Assembly (NCBI GenBank): GCA_028719265.1 | Contig: JAQUKF010000059.1 | Span: forward strand, 1-7,298 | Direction of reading: 5' to 3' | Source of the DNA: Candidatus Omnitrophota bacterium | Lineage (GTDB): Bacteria; Omnitrophota; Gorgyraeia; Gygaellales; Profunditerraquicolaceae | Length of the DNA stretch: 7,298 nt | In this document: positions 1-5,776 of the stretch, one piece after another | Position numbering within the stretch: position 1 is the first letter of the stretch | Layout of the letters: every line of letters begins with the position of its first letter | Made by a program: the position numbers and the translations under genes | Notes under the pieces: model-generated | Databases searched by the model: none | What the model saw: only the letters and a program-made list of their open reading frames with translations | What the model was told of the DNA's origin: nothing

Positions 1-170
1 AGGATAAGTGGGTAAAGGGAGAGCAGGACACTCTTCCCCAGGCAGTAAGAATAGAGTTTGTTTTTGGGAGCGCTTCCGCAGAGGAGGATTCCGTAGAGGA
101 GTCGAAACAATCCAAGACGGTGTTGATCCCTATCGGCACGGGTGAACAGAAGATAGAACTTATCAAATAG
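1..170 (+). CDS. GspJ-like minor pseudopilin, 3' end only
   Basis: This is the C-terminal 55 codons of a gene that begins before the window; the reading frame starts at base 3 and ends at TAG 168-170. The visible peptide contains DKWVKGEQDTLPQAVRIEF, which resembles the 'W......LP.AVRI' strand of GspJ-type minor pseudopilins of type II secretion systems, followed by an acidic linker and a final beta strand (TVLIPIGTGEQKIELIK). In GspJ proteins this part is the globular periplasmic domain that packs with GspI and GspK at the pseudopilus tip. The assignment rests on this short motif and on the next gene being gspK-like, since J-K is the usual order. It could instead be another pseudopilin of the same operon. 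The stop is 8 bp before the next start, so the two are almost certainly in one operon. Confidence 0.6.
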   Translation, partial: DKWVKGEQDTLPQAVRIEFVFGSASAEEDSVEESKQSKTVLIPIGTGEQKIELIK

Positions 171-178
171 GCAGGCTT

Positions 179-1198
179 ATGTCAGTACGGAAAAATGGCG
201 CCCGGGCAAGCATACTTATTGTGACTCTCTGGGTGCTTGGTTTTTTGACGATTTTGGTGGTGAATTTAGGGTTTATGGTAAGGACACAGCTGCAGTTTGC
301 CGACCACCTGCAGGATAGGATAAGGATGTATTATCTGGCCTGCGCGGGCGTGGAAAGGGCGGTCGCCGAATTGTACGCCGACGAAGAGAAAAATACCGAT
401 GCCCTGAATGAATCATGGGCCAACAGCGAGGATTTCTTCAAGGAGTCTCCGATGGGCGGCGGTTTTATTACCGTCAGTTACAATACAACCGGCCAGCCCG
501 GCGAAGAGGAGGTTGCTCTTTACGGGGCAATGGATGAGGCGGGCAGGATAGACATAAATAAGGTCCCGCTTGACGTATTGGCAACTTTGTTGGAGAATAT
601 CGGCGGAGCAGGTACGGATGAGGCGTTAGATATTGCCGCCTGCATCGTGGATTGGAGGGATAAGGATGTTGCGGTTTCGGCGGGAGGGGCGGAAAACGAG
701 TATTACCAGGAGCTGTCTTCTCCTTACGGATGTAAAAACGGGAATTTTCAGATAGCCGAGGAGCTCCTTTTGGTAAAAGGGATGACGCCGGAGATATTTT
801 CCAGGATCAAAGACGTGATCACTGTTTACGGAACGGAGCAGGTTAATATAAATACCGCGGGATTCGATTCTTTTTATGCCCTCGGCCTGGACGACAGCCT
901 TTGCGAAAAGATAATTAAATTCCGCCAGGGTTCGGACGGCCTGCCCGGCACCGAAGATGATTATGTCTTCAAGGCGCCCCAGGAGTTGATGAATGTGGGC
1001 TCCCTGTTTACCAAGGAGGCTACTCAGATCAACAGCTTGATTTCCAGGAATATGTTCAAGGTAAAATCGGATACTTTCAGGATAAGCTCGCTTGGGATAC
1101 TTGAGAACGCCAGGGGACAGCGTTCCCGGGGGGTTGTTTGCGTGATAAGCCGCCAGGACGAGAAAGGGCCTAAATTACTATATTGGCATGAAAATTAA
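179..1198 (+). CDS. gspK: Type II secretion minor pseudopilin GspK
   Basis: A 339-residue protein matching GspK, the large minor pseudopilin that caps the pseudopilus in the periplasm. Residues about 11-33 form one hydrophobic helix (SILIVTLWVLGFLTILVV), the N-terminal prepilin segment. Family landmarks follow in order: DEAGRIDINKV (119-129), DWRDKD (158-163), ELLLVKGMTPEIF (195-207) and TVYGTEQVNINTA (215-227), the helix-hairpin-helix region of GspK. A loop GSDGLPGTEDDYVF (251-264) is rich in Asp/Gly and could bind calcium; ETEC GspK is known to carry calcium, but the match here is inference. The position equivalent to Glu5 of pilins is not Glu, as usual for GspK. The first ATG is chosen because it sits 8 bp after the previous stop with only a weak AGG (173-175) ahead. 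The last 11 bp overlap the next gene. The length is typical for the family (about 300-340). Confidence 0.88.
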   Translation: MSVRKNGARASILIVTLWVLGFLTILVVNLGFMVRTQLQFADHLQDRIRMYYLACAGVERAVAELYADEEKNTDALNESWANSEDFFKESPMGGGFITVSYNTTGQPGEEEVALYGAMDEAGRIDINKVPLDVLATLLENIGGAGTDEALDIAACIVDWRDKDVAVSAGGAENEYYQELSSPYGCKNGNFQIAEELLLVKGMTPEIFSRIKDVITVYGTEQVNINTAGFDSFYALGLDDSLCEKIIKFRQGSDGLPGTEDDYVFKAPQELMNVGSLFTKEATQINSLISRNMFKVKSDTFRISSLGILENARGQRSRGVVCVISRQDEKGPKLLYWHEN

Positions 1199-2690
1199 CT
1201 TAGCAAGTTTGTTCCAGAAGCAGGAGCAGGTTACTACAGTCTTTCAGATAGACGGCAACTGGCTGCGCCTGGTCCAGGTGAAGGTCTTTAAACGCGAGAA
1301 AAAGGTCTCTATGGTCAAGGTCTTGGAGATCGCTAATTTGACCGACGAGCAGATAAGTTCGAAGGTTTCCGCGATGGCTTCGGAGTTGAAGATAAATTCA
1401 CGCTATCTTATTCTTTCCATCCCCCGGCATCAAACAACCACCAGGAACCTTGACCTGCCGTCATCGAACCCGGCCGAGATCAAGGATATGATCGAACTGC
1501 AGATAGGCAAGCAGACGCCTTATGCCAGCGACGAGGTGATCAAAGATTATCAGATCCTCGGTAGTAACGCGGAAGGTTACAGCAAGGTGCTTTTGGTGAT
1601 CGTGCACAAGGATATTGTAAACAGGTGTTTCAAGATCATTGAATCGGCGGGACTTAAGGTGCAGAAGGTGAGTTTCAGCTCTGAAGGTTTGTTGAACTGG
1701 AGAAGCCTGGTCTATGCCCAGAAGCCTCCGGCCGAGAAGGTGCAGGTATTGATCGAGATAGATTATGATGCCAGCGATTTCGAGGTCGTGCTTGGCGATA
1801 AGCTGGTTTTTGGCAGGAGCATCTCGCTGGGAGTTTCTCAGTTCCCCGGGCAGTTCGACCTTTGGCAAAAGAAGTTTATCGAGGAGGTAAACCATTCTAT
1901 TTACGCCTATCAGAACGAGATAATCGGCAAGGAGATCGATAAGATCATTATCAGCCGGCCGCGCCTGGTGGCTGACAGCCTGGACAAGGCGGTCCTGGAG
2001 AAAGAATTGGGTCCTTCTGTAGAAATCGTAGATCAGTTCAAGGATATTCCTTTAAGCGGAGAAGGGGCGGTCGCTTATAATAATCTGGTCAGGACGGATC
2101 TGTCCTTTGCCGGGCTGCTCGGGCTGGGTCTGCCTGCAAGCGAGCACAAGATCGATCTTATCCCCCAGGAGCATCAGATAGGCAAGGCGGTAAAAGAGAA
2201 GGGGAAGGACCTCTACCTTATGGGCATATTGCTGGTTTTTATCCTGGTGGCGGTCTCCGGGGTCTTTTTGGGCAGGATGTATAACAAAGAACGTTATCTT
2301 AACCAGTTGAAGAAGCGCCTCACAGAGATCCAGGATAAGACGAAAGCATTGAACGGTATGGTGAGCGGGATAGAGACGATAAAGGACAGGGTTTACACCC
2401 GGGGGATGTCGCTTAACCTTATTTATGAGGTACATAAGGCGATCACCCCGGAAATGCATTTGGTTTCGATAACTTTTGACGGCAAGGATGCCCTTACCTT
2501 GCGCGGGCAGTCAAACGAGATGTCCGAGGTCTTTAACTTTGTAAGCAGGCTGGAGGATTCCCCTTATTTCCAGAACGTAAAGACCAAATACGCCACCAAG
2601 CGTAAAGAGGGCAAAAAGGAGATTACGGATTTCGAGATATCCTGTCCCCTGGAGGAAAAGTACAAGATCTCGGATAAATACAAACTATAG
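1188..2690 (+). CDS. GspL-like platform protein with PilM-PilN architecture
   Basis: A 500-residue inner-membrane platform protein. Residues 1 to about 315 look like PilM/GspL actin-fold: IDGNWLRLVQ (21-30), LSIPRHQTTTRNLDLP (76-91), a helix leading to QTPYASDEVIKDYQIL (109-124), and a long IEIDYDASDFEVVLGDKLVFGRS stretch (189-211) where PilM has its second nucleotide-binding strands. That stretch lacks the usual D-I-G-A-x-T signature, so ATP binding is uncertain. Next comes KIDLIPQE (321-328), like the INLLP motif at the start of PilN, then one membrane helix at about 343-361, a coiled coil (about 367-395) and a PilN-type periplasmic ferredoxin-like domain (about 408-487, with SRLEDSPYFQNVK). 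Classical GspL is about 400 residues, so this is long. The ATG overlaps the gspK stop by 11 bp with no good ribosome binding site, suggesting translational coupling. Its role would be to connect the cytoplasmic ATPase to the pseudopilus machinery. Confidence 0.82.
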   Translation: MKINLASLFQKQEQVTTVFQIDGNWLRLVQVKVFKREKKVSMVKVLEIANLTDEQISSKVSAMASELKINSRYLILSIPRHQTTTRNLDLPSSNPAEIKDMIELQIGKQTPYASDEVIKDYQILGSNAEGYSKVLLVIVHKDIVNRCFKIIESAGLKVQKVSFSSEGLLNWRSLVYAQKPPAEKVQVLIEIDYDASDFEVVLGDKLVFGRSISLGVSQFPGQFDLWQKKFIEEVNHSIYAYQNEIIGKEIDKIIISRPRLVADSLDKAVLEKELGPSVEIVDQFKDIPLSGEGAVAYNNLVRTDLSFAGLLGLGLPASEHKIDLIPQEHQIGKAVKEKGKDLYLMGILLVFILVAVSGVFLGRMYNKERYLNQLKKRLTEIQDKTKALNGMVSGIETIKDRVYTRGMSLNLIYEVHKAITPEMHLVSITFDGKDALTLRGQSNEMSEVFNFVSRLEDSPYFQNVKTKYATKRKEGKKEITDFEISCPLEEKYKISDKYKL

Positions 2691-2695
2691 AGAAG

Positions 2696-3229
2696 ATGGA
2701 TTTTTTATCGAGGTTATCTAAAAAAGAGAAACGCCTGTTTTATATAACGGTGGCGATAGTGGGCGTCCTGTTACTGGACCGGGTAGTCTTTAAGCCGGTG
2801 ATAAGTAAATTGGAAGGATTTAACGGCAAGATAAGCCTGGAGGAAAAGAAGTTGAGCAAGTCCATGCTTATCCTGGCGCAGGAGCAGTCGATAAAGAACG
2901 AATATGACAAATTCGCCCAAGGTATAAAGCAGGAGCAGTCCGACGAAGAAACGACCGCGGCCCTGTTGAGCAGCATAGAAAAGATGGCCAACAGCGTCTC
3001 CGTTTTCATACTGGATATGAAGCCGGGCCAGGTCGAAAAGGGTGAATCTTACAAGAAGTACAGCGTGAAGGTGGAAGCGGAGGCAAAGATCAACAACCTT
3101 TCAGATTTCATTTATCAGCTGGAGAATTCTCCAAAATTGCTCAGGGTATCGGAGTTCCGCCTGACCCCCCAAAAGAAAGAGTCTTTCCTCAAGATCAGCA
3201 TGACGATTACGGAAGTCTTGATCAATTAG
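2696..3229 (+). CDS. GspM/PilO-like inner-membrane platform protein
   Basis: A 177-residue protein with the layout of GspM and PilO: a short basic cytoplasmic N terminus (SKKEKR, 8-13), one membrane helix at about 14-32 (LFYITVAIVGVLLLDRVVF), a charged helical/coiled-coil stretch (about 37-95) and a small alpha/beta periplasmic domain (about 96-177). The segment NNLSDFIYQLENSPKLLRVSEFRL (133-156) matches the PilO pattern in which a helix ending 'L..sp.l..v..' leads into a beta strand. Members of this family dimerise with the periplasmic part of GspL/PilN, here the preceding gene. The start lies 5 bp after that gene's stop, with only a weak purine run (TAGAGAAG) before the ATG, so coupled translation is likely. 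Sequence in this family diverges quickly; whether to call it GspM or PilO cannot be settled from the sequence. It is the last secretion gene in the window. Confidence 0.75.
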   Translation: MDFLSRLSKKEKRLFYITVAIVGVLLLDRVVFKPVISKLEGFNGKISLEEKKLSKSMLILAQEQSIKNEYDKFAQGIKQEQSDEETTAALLSSIEKMANSVSVFILDMKPGQVEKGESYKKYSVKVEAEAKINNLSDFIYQLENSPKLLRVSEFRLTPQKKESFLKISMTITEVLIN

Positions 3230-3251
3230 AATTTAGGCGCGTCCCCATTTA

Positions 3252-4355
3252 ATGAAGGTATTAATCCAATTCCAGAAAAATGACCTTTTATTCGCCCGCC
3301 CCGTCTCTGTCATATCCTGCTTTGATCCTTCTTTGACAGGGGATTGTTTTAAGCAGATGGAGGAGGCATTGGCTGGAGGGTATTACCTGGCGGGATTCTT
3401 ATCTTACGAGGTGGGGTATTCTTTTGAAGAGAAGCTGTTCTTGCGGAGGGATTACGGTTTCCCTCTGCTTTGTTTCGGGGTTTACCGGAAGCCTGAAGAT
3501 GCGCGCGGAATGCCTCTTATGCCCATAGGGGGCCTGCCGGAGAACATGCGTTTAAATACAGGGCGTGAAGAATACGCTTTTAATATCGGCGCCATCCGTG
3601 ATTATATAGCCAAAGGGGATGTCTATCAGATCACCTATTGCCTGAAGCTGCTGTTTGATTTCCGCGCAGATTCGTTCGCGCTCTACAGGCGGCTTTTGAA
3701 AGAACAGCCGGTACCTTACCCGGCATATATCGAATGTCCGGATTTTAATATATTATCTTTGTCCCCGGAGCTTTTCATCAGGAAAGAAGGACAACGCATA
3801 GAGACCAGGCCCATGAAAGGCACCTGGCCGAGGGGAACGGATATATTTTCGGATTTGTTCTGTTCATTGCGGCTGAAATATGATTTGAAGAACCGGGCGG
3901 AGAACGTGATGATCGCCGACCTTTTAAGGAATGATATGGGCAGATTGGCCTCCGATATCAGGGCTCCCAGATTATTCGAGGTGGCAAGATATAAGACGCT
4001 TTGTCAGATGACCTCCACTGTTACAGCCAGGATAGAGAAGGATATCCCGCTTTATAGGCTTTTTTCCTCGCTTTTTCCTTCGGGTTCGGTAACCGGGGCG
4101 CCGAAGATACGCGCCATGGAGATAATCAGGCAGCTGGAAAAAGAGGAAAGGCAGATCTATACGGGGACTATCGGTTATATCAGCCCGGAAAAAGATATGT
4201 TTTTCAATATTCCCATCCGCACACTGCTCATTAGAGACGGCCGTGGCCAGATGGGCATAGGCGGGGGGATAGTTTGGGATTCTACCGTTTCCGGAGAGTG
4301 GGAGGAAGGACTGCTTAAGGCGAAGTTCCTTACTGACCTGGCAAAAAATGATTAG
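3252..4355 (+). CDS. pabB: Aminodeoxychorismate synthase component I (PabB)
   Basis: A 367-residue chorismate-binding enzyme that converts chorismate, with ammonia from PabA, to 4-amino-4-deoxychorismate, the precursor of p-aminobenzoate for folate. Conserved segments: AKGDVYQITYC (120-130), ILSLSPELF (167-175), ETRPMKGTWPRG (184-195), ENVMIADLLRNDMGR (217-231), TLCQMTSTV (249-257), GSVTGAPKIRAMEII (278-292), YTGTIGYIS (303-311), NIPIRTL (319-325) and GGGIVWDS (337-344). Lys189 in PMKGT matches the lysine that marks PabB; anthranilate synthase TrpE has Ala there, so PabB is preferred. The protein is the short form, lacking a long N-terminal domain and any fused PabA or PabC. The usual YQxNxT motif reads YQITYC, a variant at two positions. 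It follows the secretion genes by 22 bp and may be transcribed with them, but no functional link is evident. No strong ribosome binding site precedes the ATG. Confidence 0.9.
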   Translation: MKVLIQFQKNDLLFARPVSVISCFDPSLTGDCFKQMEEALAGGYYLAGFLSYEVGYSFEEKLFLRRDYGFPLLCFGVYRKPEDARGMPLMPIGGLPENMRLNTGREEYAFNIGAIRDYIAKGDVYQITYCLKLLFDFRADSFALYRRLLKEQPVPYPAYIECPDFNILSLSPELFIRKEGQRIETRPMKGTWPRGTDIFSDLFCSLRLKYDLKNRAENVMIADLLRNDMGRLASDIRAPRLFEVARYKTLCQMTSTVTARIEKDIPLYRLFSSLFPSGSVTGAPKIRAMEIIRQLEKEERQIYTGTIGYISPEKDMFFNIPIRTLLIRDGRGQMGIGGGIVWDSTVSGEWEEGLLKAKFLTDLAKND

Positions 4356-4375
4356 CTTTACGGCTGGAGAAGAAG

Positions 4376-4381
4376 TATAAT
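4376..4381 (+). promoter_or_regulatory. Candidate -10 box before the DEAD-box helicase gene
   Basis: A perfect TATAAT stands 9 bases before the ATG at 4391, in the 35 bp gap after pabB. The region 16-18 bp upstream (TTAGCT around 4352-4357) is a poor -35 match. If the promoter is used, transcription would start near 4388. The ATG at 4391 would then be almost leaderless, and the in-frame ATG at 4415 would become a plausible start. The match could also be chance in AT-rich sequence. Confidence 0.4.
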
Positions 4382-4390
4382 TAAAGCAAG

Positions 4391-5629
4391 ATGAACGGAA
4401 AAGAACGAGACAATATGAAATTAGATAATCCTGTTGGAGGGGAGGCCACTTTCTACGGCCTGGGTATAGCCCCGAAGATCCTGGATATCCTTGGGCGAAT
4501 GAATTTCAGGGTACCGACACCTATCCAGTTCAAAGCCATTCCTTTGGCTATCGCGGGTAAGGATATAATAGGTATTGCCCAGACCGGTACAGGCAAGACG
4601 CATTCTTTCGCTATCCCTATGATACAGCGCCTTGCGCAGAAGGAAGGCATAGGGCTGGTGCTTGCCCCGACCAGGGAATTGGCTATACAGATAAATGAGG
4701 CCTGCCAGGTATTGGCGCATGCCTTCGGCATGAAGACCGCCTGTCTTATCGGCGGGGCGCCTATGGAGCCGCAGGTGCAGGCCCTGCGTAAGGATCCGCG
4801 TCTGGTAATCGCCACCCCCGGAAGACTGATCGACCACATGTCGCAATGGAATTTTCTGCCGGACAGTGTTGTTATGCTTGTTTTGGATGAGGCGGACCGC
4901 ATGCTGGATATGGGGTTTGCCCCGCAGATAGAGAAGATATTGCGTTTTCTCCCGAAAGAAAGGCAGACCATGCTTTTTTCGGCGACCATGCCCAGGGAGA
5001 TAATGGATATCGCCTCTAAATACATGAAGCTGCCCTTAAGTGTTGAGATCGCTCCTTCCGGTACGACCTCCGAAAGGGTTACCCAGGAGCTCTTCATCGT
5101 TAAGAAGGAGAGAAAGATCCAGTTGCTCAAGAAGGTCCTGGCGCAGTATCACGGTTCGGTGCTTTTGTTCTCGCGCACCAAGTACAACGCCAGGAAGATC
5201 GTCAGGTCGATCAGGGAGATGAAATATTCCGCTTCGGAGATCCACTCCAATCGTTCGCTGATCCAGCGCCGGGAAGCCCTGGAGGGTTTTAAGTCCGGCA
5301 AGTACAGGGTGCTGGTGGCTACCGATATAGCTTCAAGAGGGATCGATGTTACGGCGATCGAACTGGTGATAAATTTCGACCTGCCGGAAGACGCGGAAAG
5401 CTATGTGCACCGTATAGGCAGGACCGCCCGAGCAGGACACAGGGGGCATGCCATTTCTTTTGCCACTCCAGACCAGGGGAAGGACGTGCGCAATATCGAG
5501 AAGCTCATCAATGCCACATTGCCCATATCCAAGCACCCGGAGCTTACCCTGGATAAATTCAGCGAAACAACCCGTCCCAAACCACCCCAAAAACCAACAA
5601 ACCCAAGAAACCCAAGACGTTTTCGCTAA
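4391..5629 (+). CDS. DEAD-box ATP-dependent RNA helicase, RhlE type
   Basis: A 412-residue two-domain RecA-like helicase that unwinds or remodels short RNA duplexes using ATP, typically in ribosome assembly or mRNA decay. Motifs are present in order: Q motif (Phe21, PTPIQ 42-46), I AQTGTGKT (63-70), Ia PTRELA (93-98), Ib TPGRLID (142-148), II DEAD (166-169), III SAT (197-199), IV LLFSRTK (258-264), V VATDIASRGID (309-319) and VI HRIGRTARAG (340-349). Overall layout and motif wording fit the RhlE group. In the IVa region the common HG...SQxxR reads HSNRSLIQR, with Leu290 where Gln is usual. The C-terminal tail (about 392-412) is short and Pro/Arg-rich, likely an RNA-contacting extension. The start is uncertain: ATG 4391 gives 412 residues, ATG 4415 gives 404, and neither has a good Shine-Dalgarno. 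All helicase motifs lie after both. Confidence 0.93.
   Translation: MNGKERDNMKLDNPVGGEATFYGLGIAPKILDILGRMNFRVPTPIQFKAIPLAIAGKDIIGIAQTGTGKTHSFAIPMIQRLAQKEGIGLVLAPTRELAIQINEACQVLAHAFGMKTACLIGGAPMEPQVQALRKDPRLVIATPGRLIDHMSQWNFLPDSVVMLVLDEADRMLDMGFAPQIEKILRFLPKERQTMLFSATMPREIMDIASKYMKLPLSVEIAPSGTTSERVTQELFIVKKERKIQLLKKVLAQYHGSVLLFSRTKYNARKIVRSIREMKYSASEIHSNRSLIQRREALEGFKSGKYRVLVATDIASRGIDVTAIELVINFDLPEDAESYVHRIGRTARAGHRGHAISFATPDQGKDVRNIEKLINATLPISKHPELTLDKFSETTRPKPPQKPTNPRNPRRFR
5565..5617 (+). terminator. Possible Rho-utilisation tract at the helicase 3' end
   Basis: The final codons of the helicase gene form a C/A-rich, G-poor stretch: bases 5576-5606 contain only A and C, and the wider interval has three G and one T. 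The RNA should be unstructured and rich in C, the properties of Rho loading sites. No GC-rich stem followed by a T-run is seen after the stop. Alternatively the composition just reflects the Pro/Asn/Lys/Arg codons of the tail. Rho-dependent termination is inference. Confidence 0.3.
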
Positions 5630-5698
5630 CCGCTTATAATTAAGTAAGTTACGAAACAATTCTTTGGAAATTTTTTTCCGCAAAAGAACCTTCCTTTT

Positions 5699-5716
5699 AG
5701 ATAAAATGATTTATCT
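5699..5716 (+). repeat. Perfect 7-bp inverted repeat with 4-base loop
   Basis: AGATAAA, loop ATGA, TTTATCT. An outer TTCC (5691-5694) can pair with GGAA (5719-5722) across a small internal loop. It ends 11 bases before a candidate extended -10 box of the transposase, so it may be an operator, a weak bidirectional terminator or a transposase-bound hairpin. It lacks the GTAG/GGAG tetranucleotide beside the stem that is typical of REP elements. Confidence 0.5.
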
Positions 5717-5727
5717 TGGGAAATAAT

Positions 5728-5736
5728 TGTTAGAAT
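5728..5736 (+). promoter_or_regulatory. Candidate extended -10 promoter of the RAYT gene
   Basis: TGTTAGAAT fits the extended -10 pattern TGnTAnAAT (5 of 6 in the hexamer against TATAAT). No clear -35 lies 16-18 bp upstream, which extended -10 promoters tolerate. The start of transcription would be near 5743, leaving about 34 bases of leader that include a strong AGGAG. Confidence 0.4.
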
Positions 5737-5765
5737 TCTCTTTTTACTACGTCTCTTAAGTTAAA

Positions 5766-5770
5766 AGGAG
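5766..5770 (+). promoter_or_regulatory. Strong ribosome binding site of the RAYT gene
   Basis: AGGAG sits 6 bases before ATG 5777 and fixes that start. It is the only near-consensus Shine-Dalgarno before any gene in this window; the others have weak or coupled starts. Confidence 0.8.
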
Positions 5771-5776
5771 AAATAT

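Larger units (their letters stand above)
5630..5776 (+). other. AT-rich intergenic spacer with nested inverted repeats
   Basis: A 147-bp spacer between helicase and transposase, clearly more AT-rich than the flanking genes. It contains a second TATAAT (5635-5640), a short GGAAA/TTTCC inverted repeat around the seven-T run (about 5667-5680), and an outer pair AACAATT (5655-5661) with AATTGTT (5725-5731). Within that pair lies a perfect 7-bp hairpin, listed separately. No gene was seen here. The spacer probably holds the transposase promoter and perhaps the left flank of a former mobile unit. Confidence 0.55.

Noticed and set aside
3252..4355. Anthranilate or isochorismate synthase instead of PabB
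   Set aside because: The PMKGT segment has the Lys typical of PabB, where TrpE has Ala; flanking motifs (GSVTGAPKIRAMEII, GGGIVWDS) also fit PabB. No tryptophan or siderophore genes are nearby.
4453..5130. A 225-codon open frame on the minus strand
   Set aside because: Fully antisense to the DEAD-box helicase, whose motifs are canonical in the forward frame; no motif or upstream signal supports the reverse one.
5659..5690. T-rich hairpin after the helicase as an intrinsic terminator
   Set aside because: The stem (GGAAA/TTTCC) is short and AT-rich, and the T-run is inside the loop rather than after the stem.
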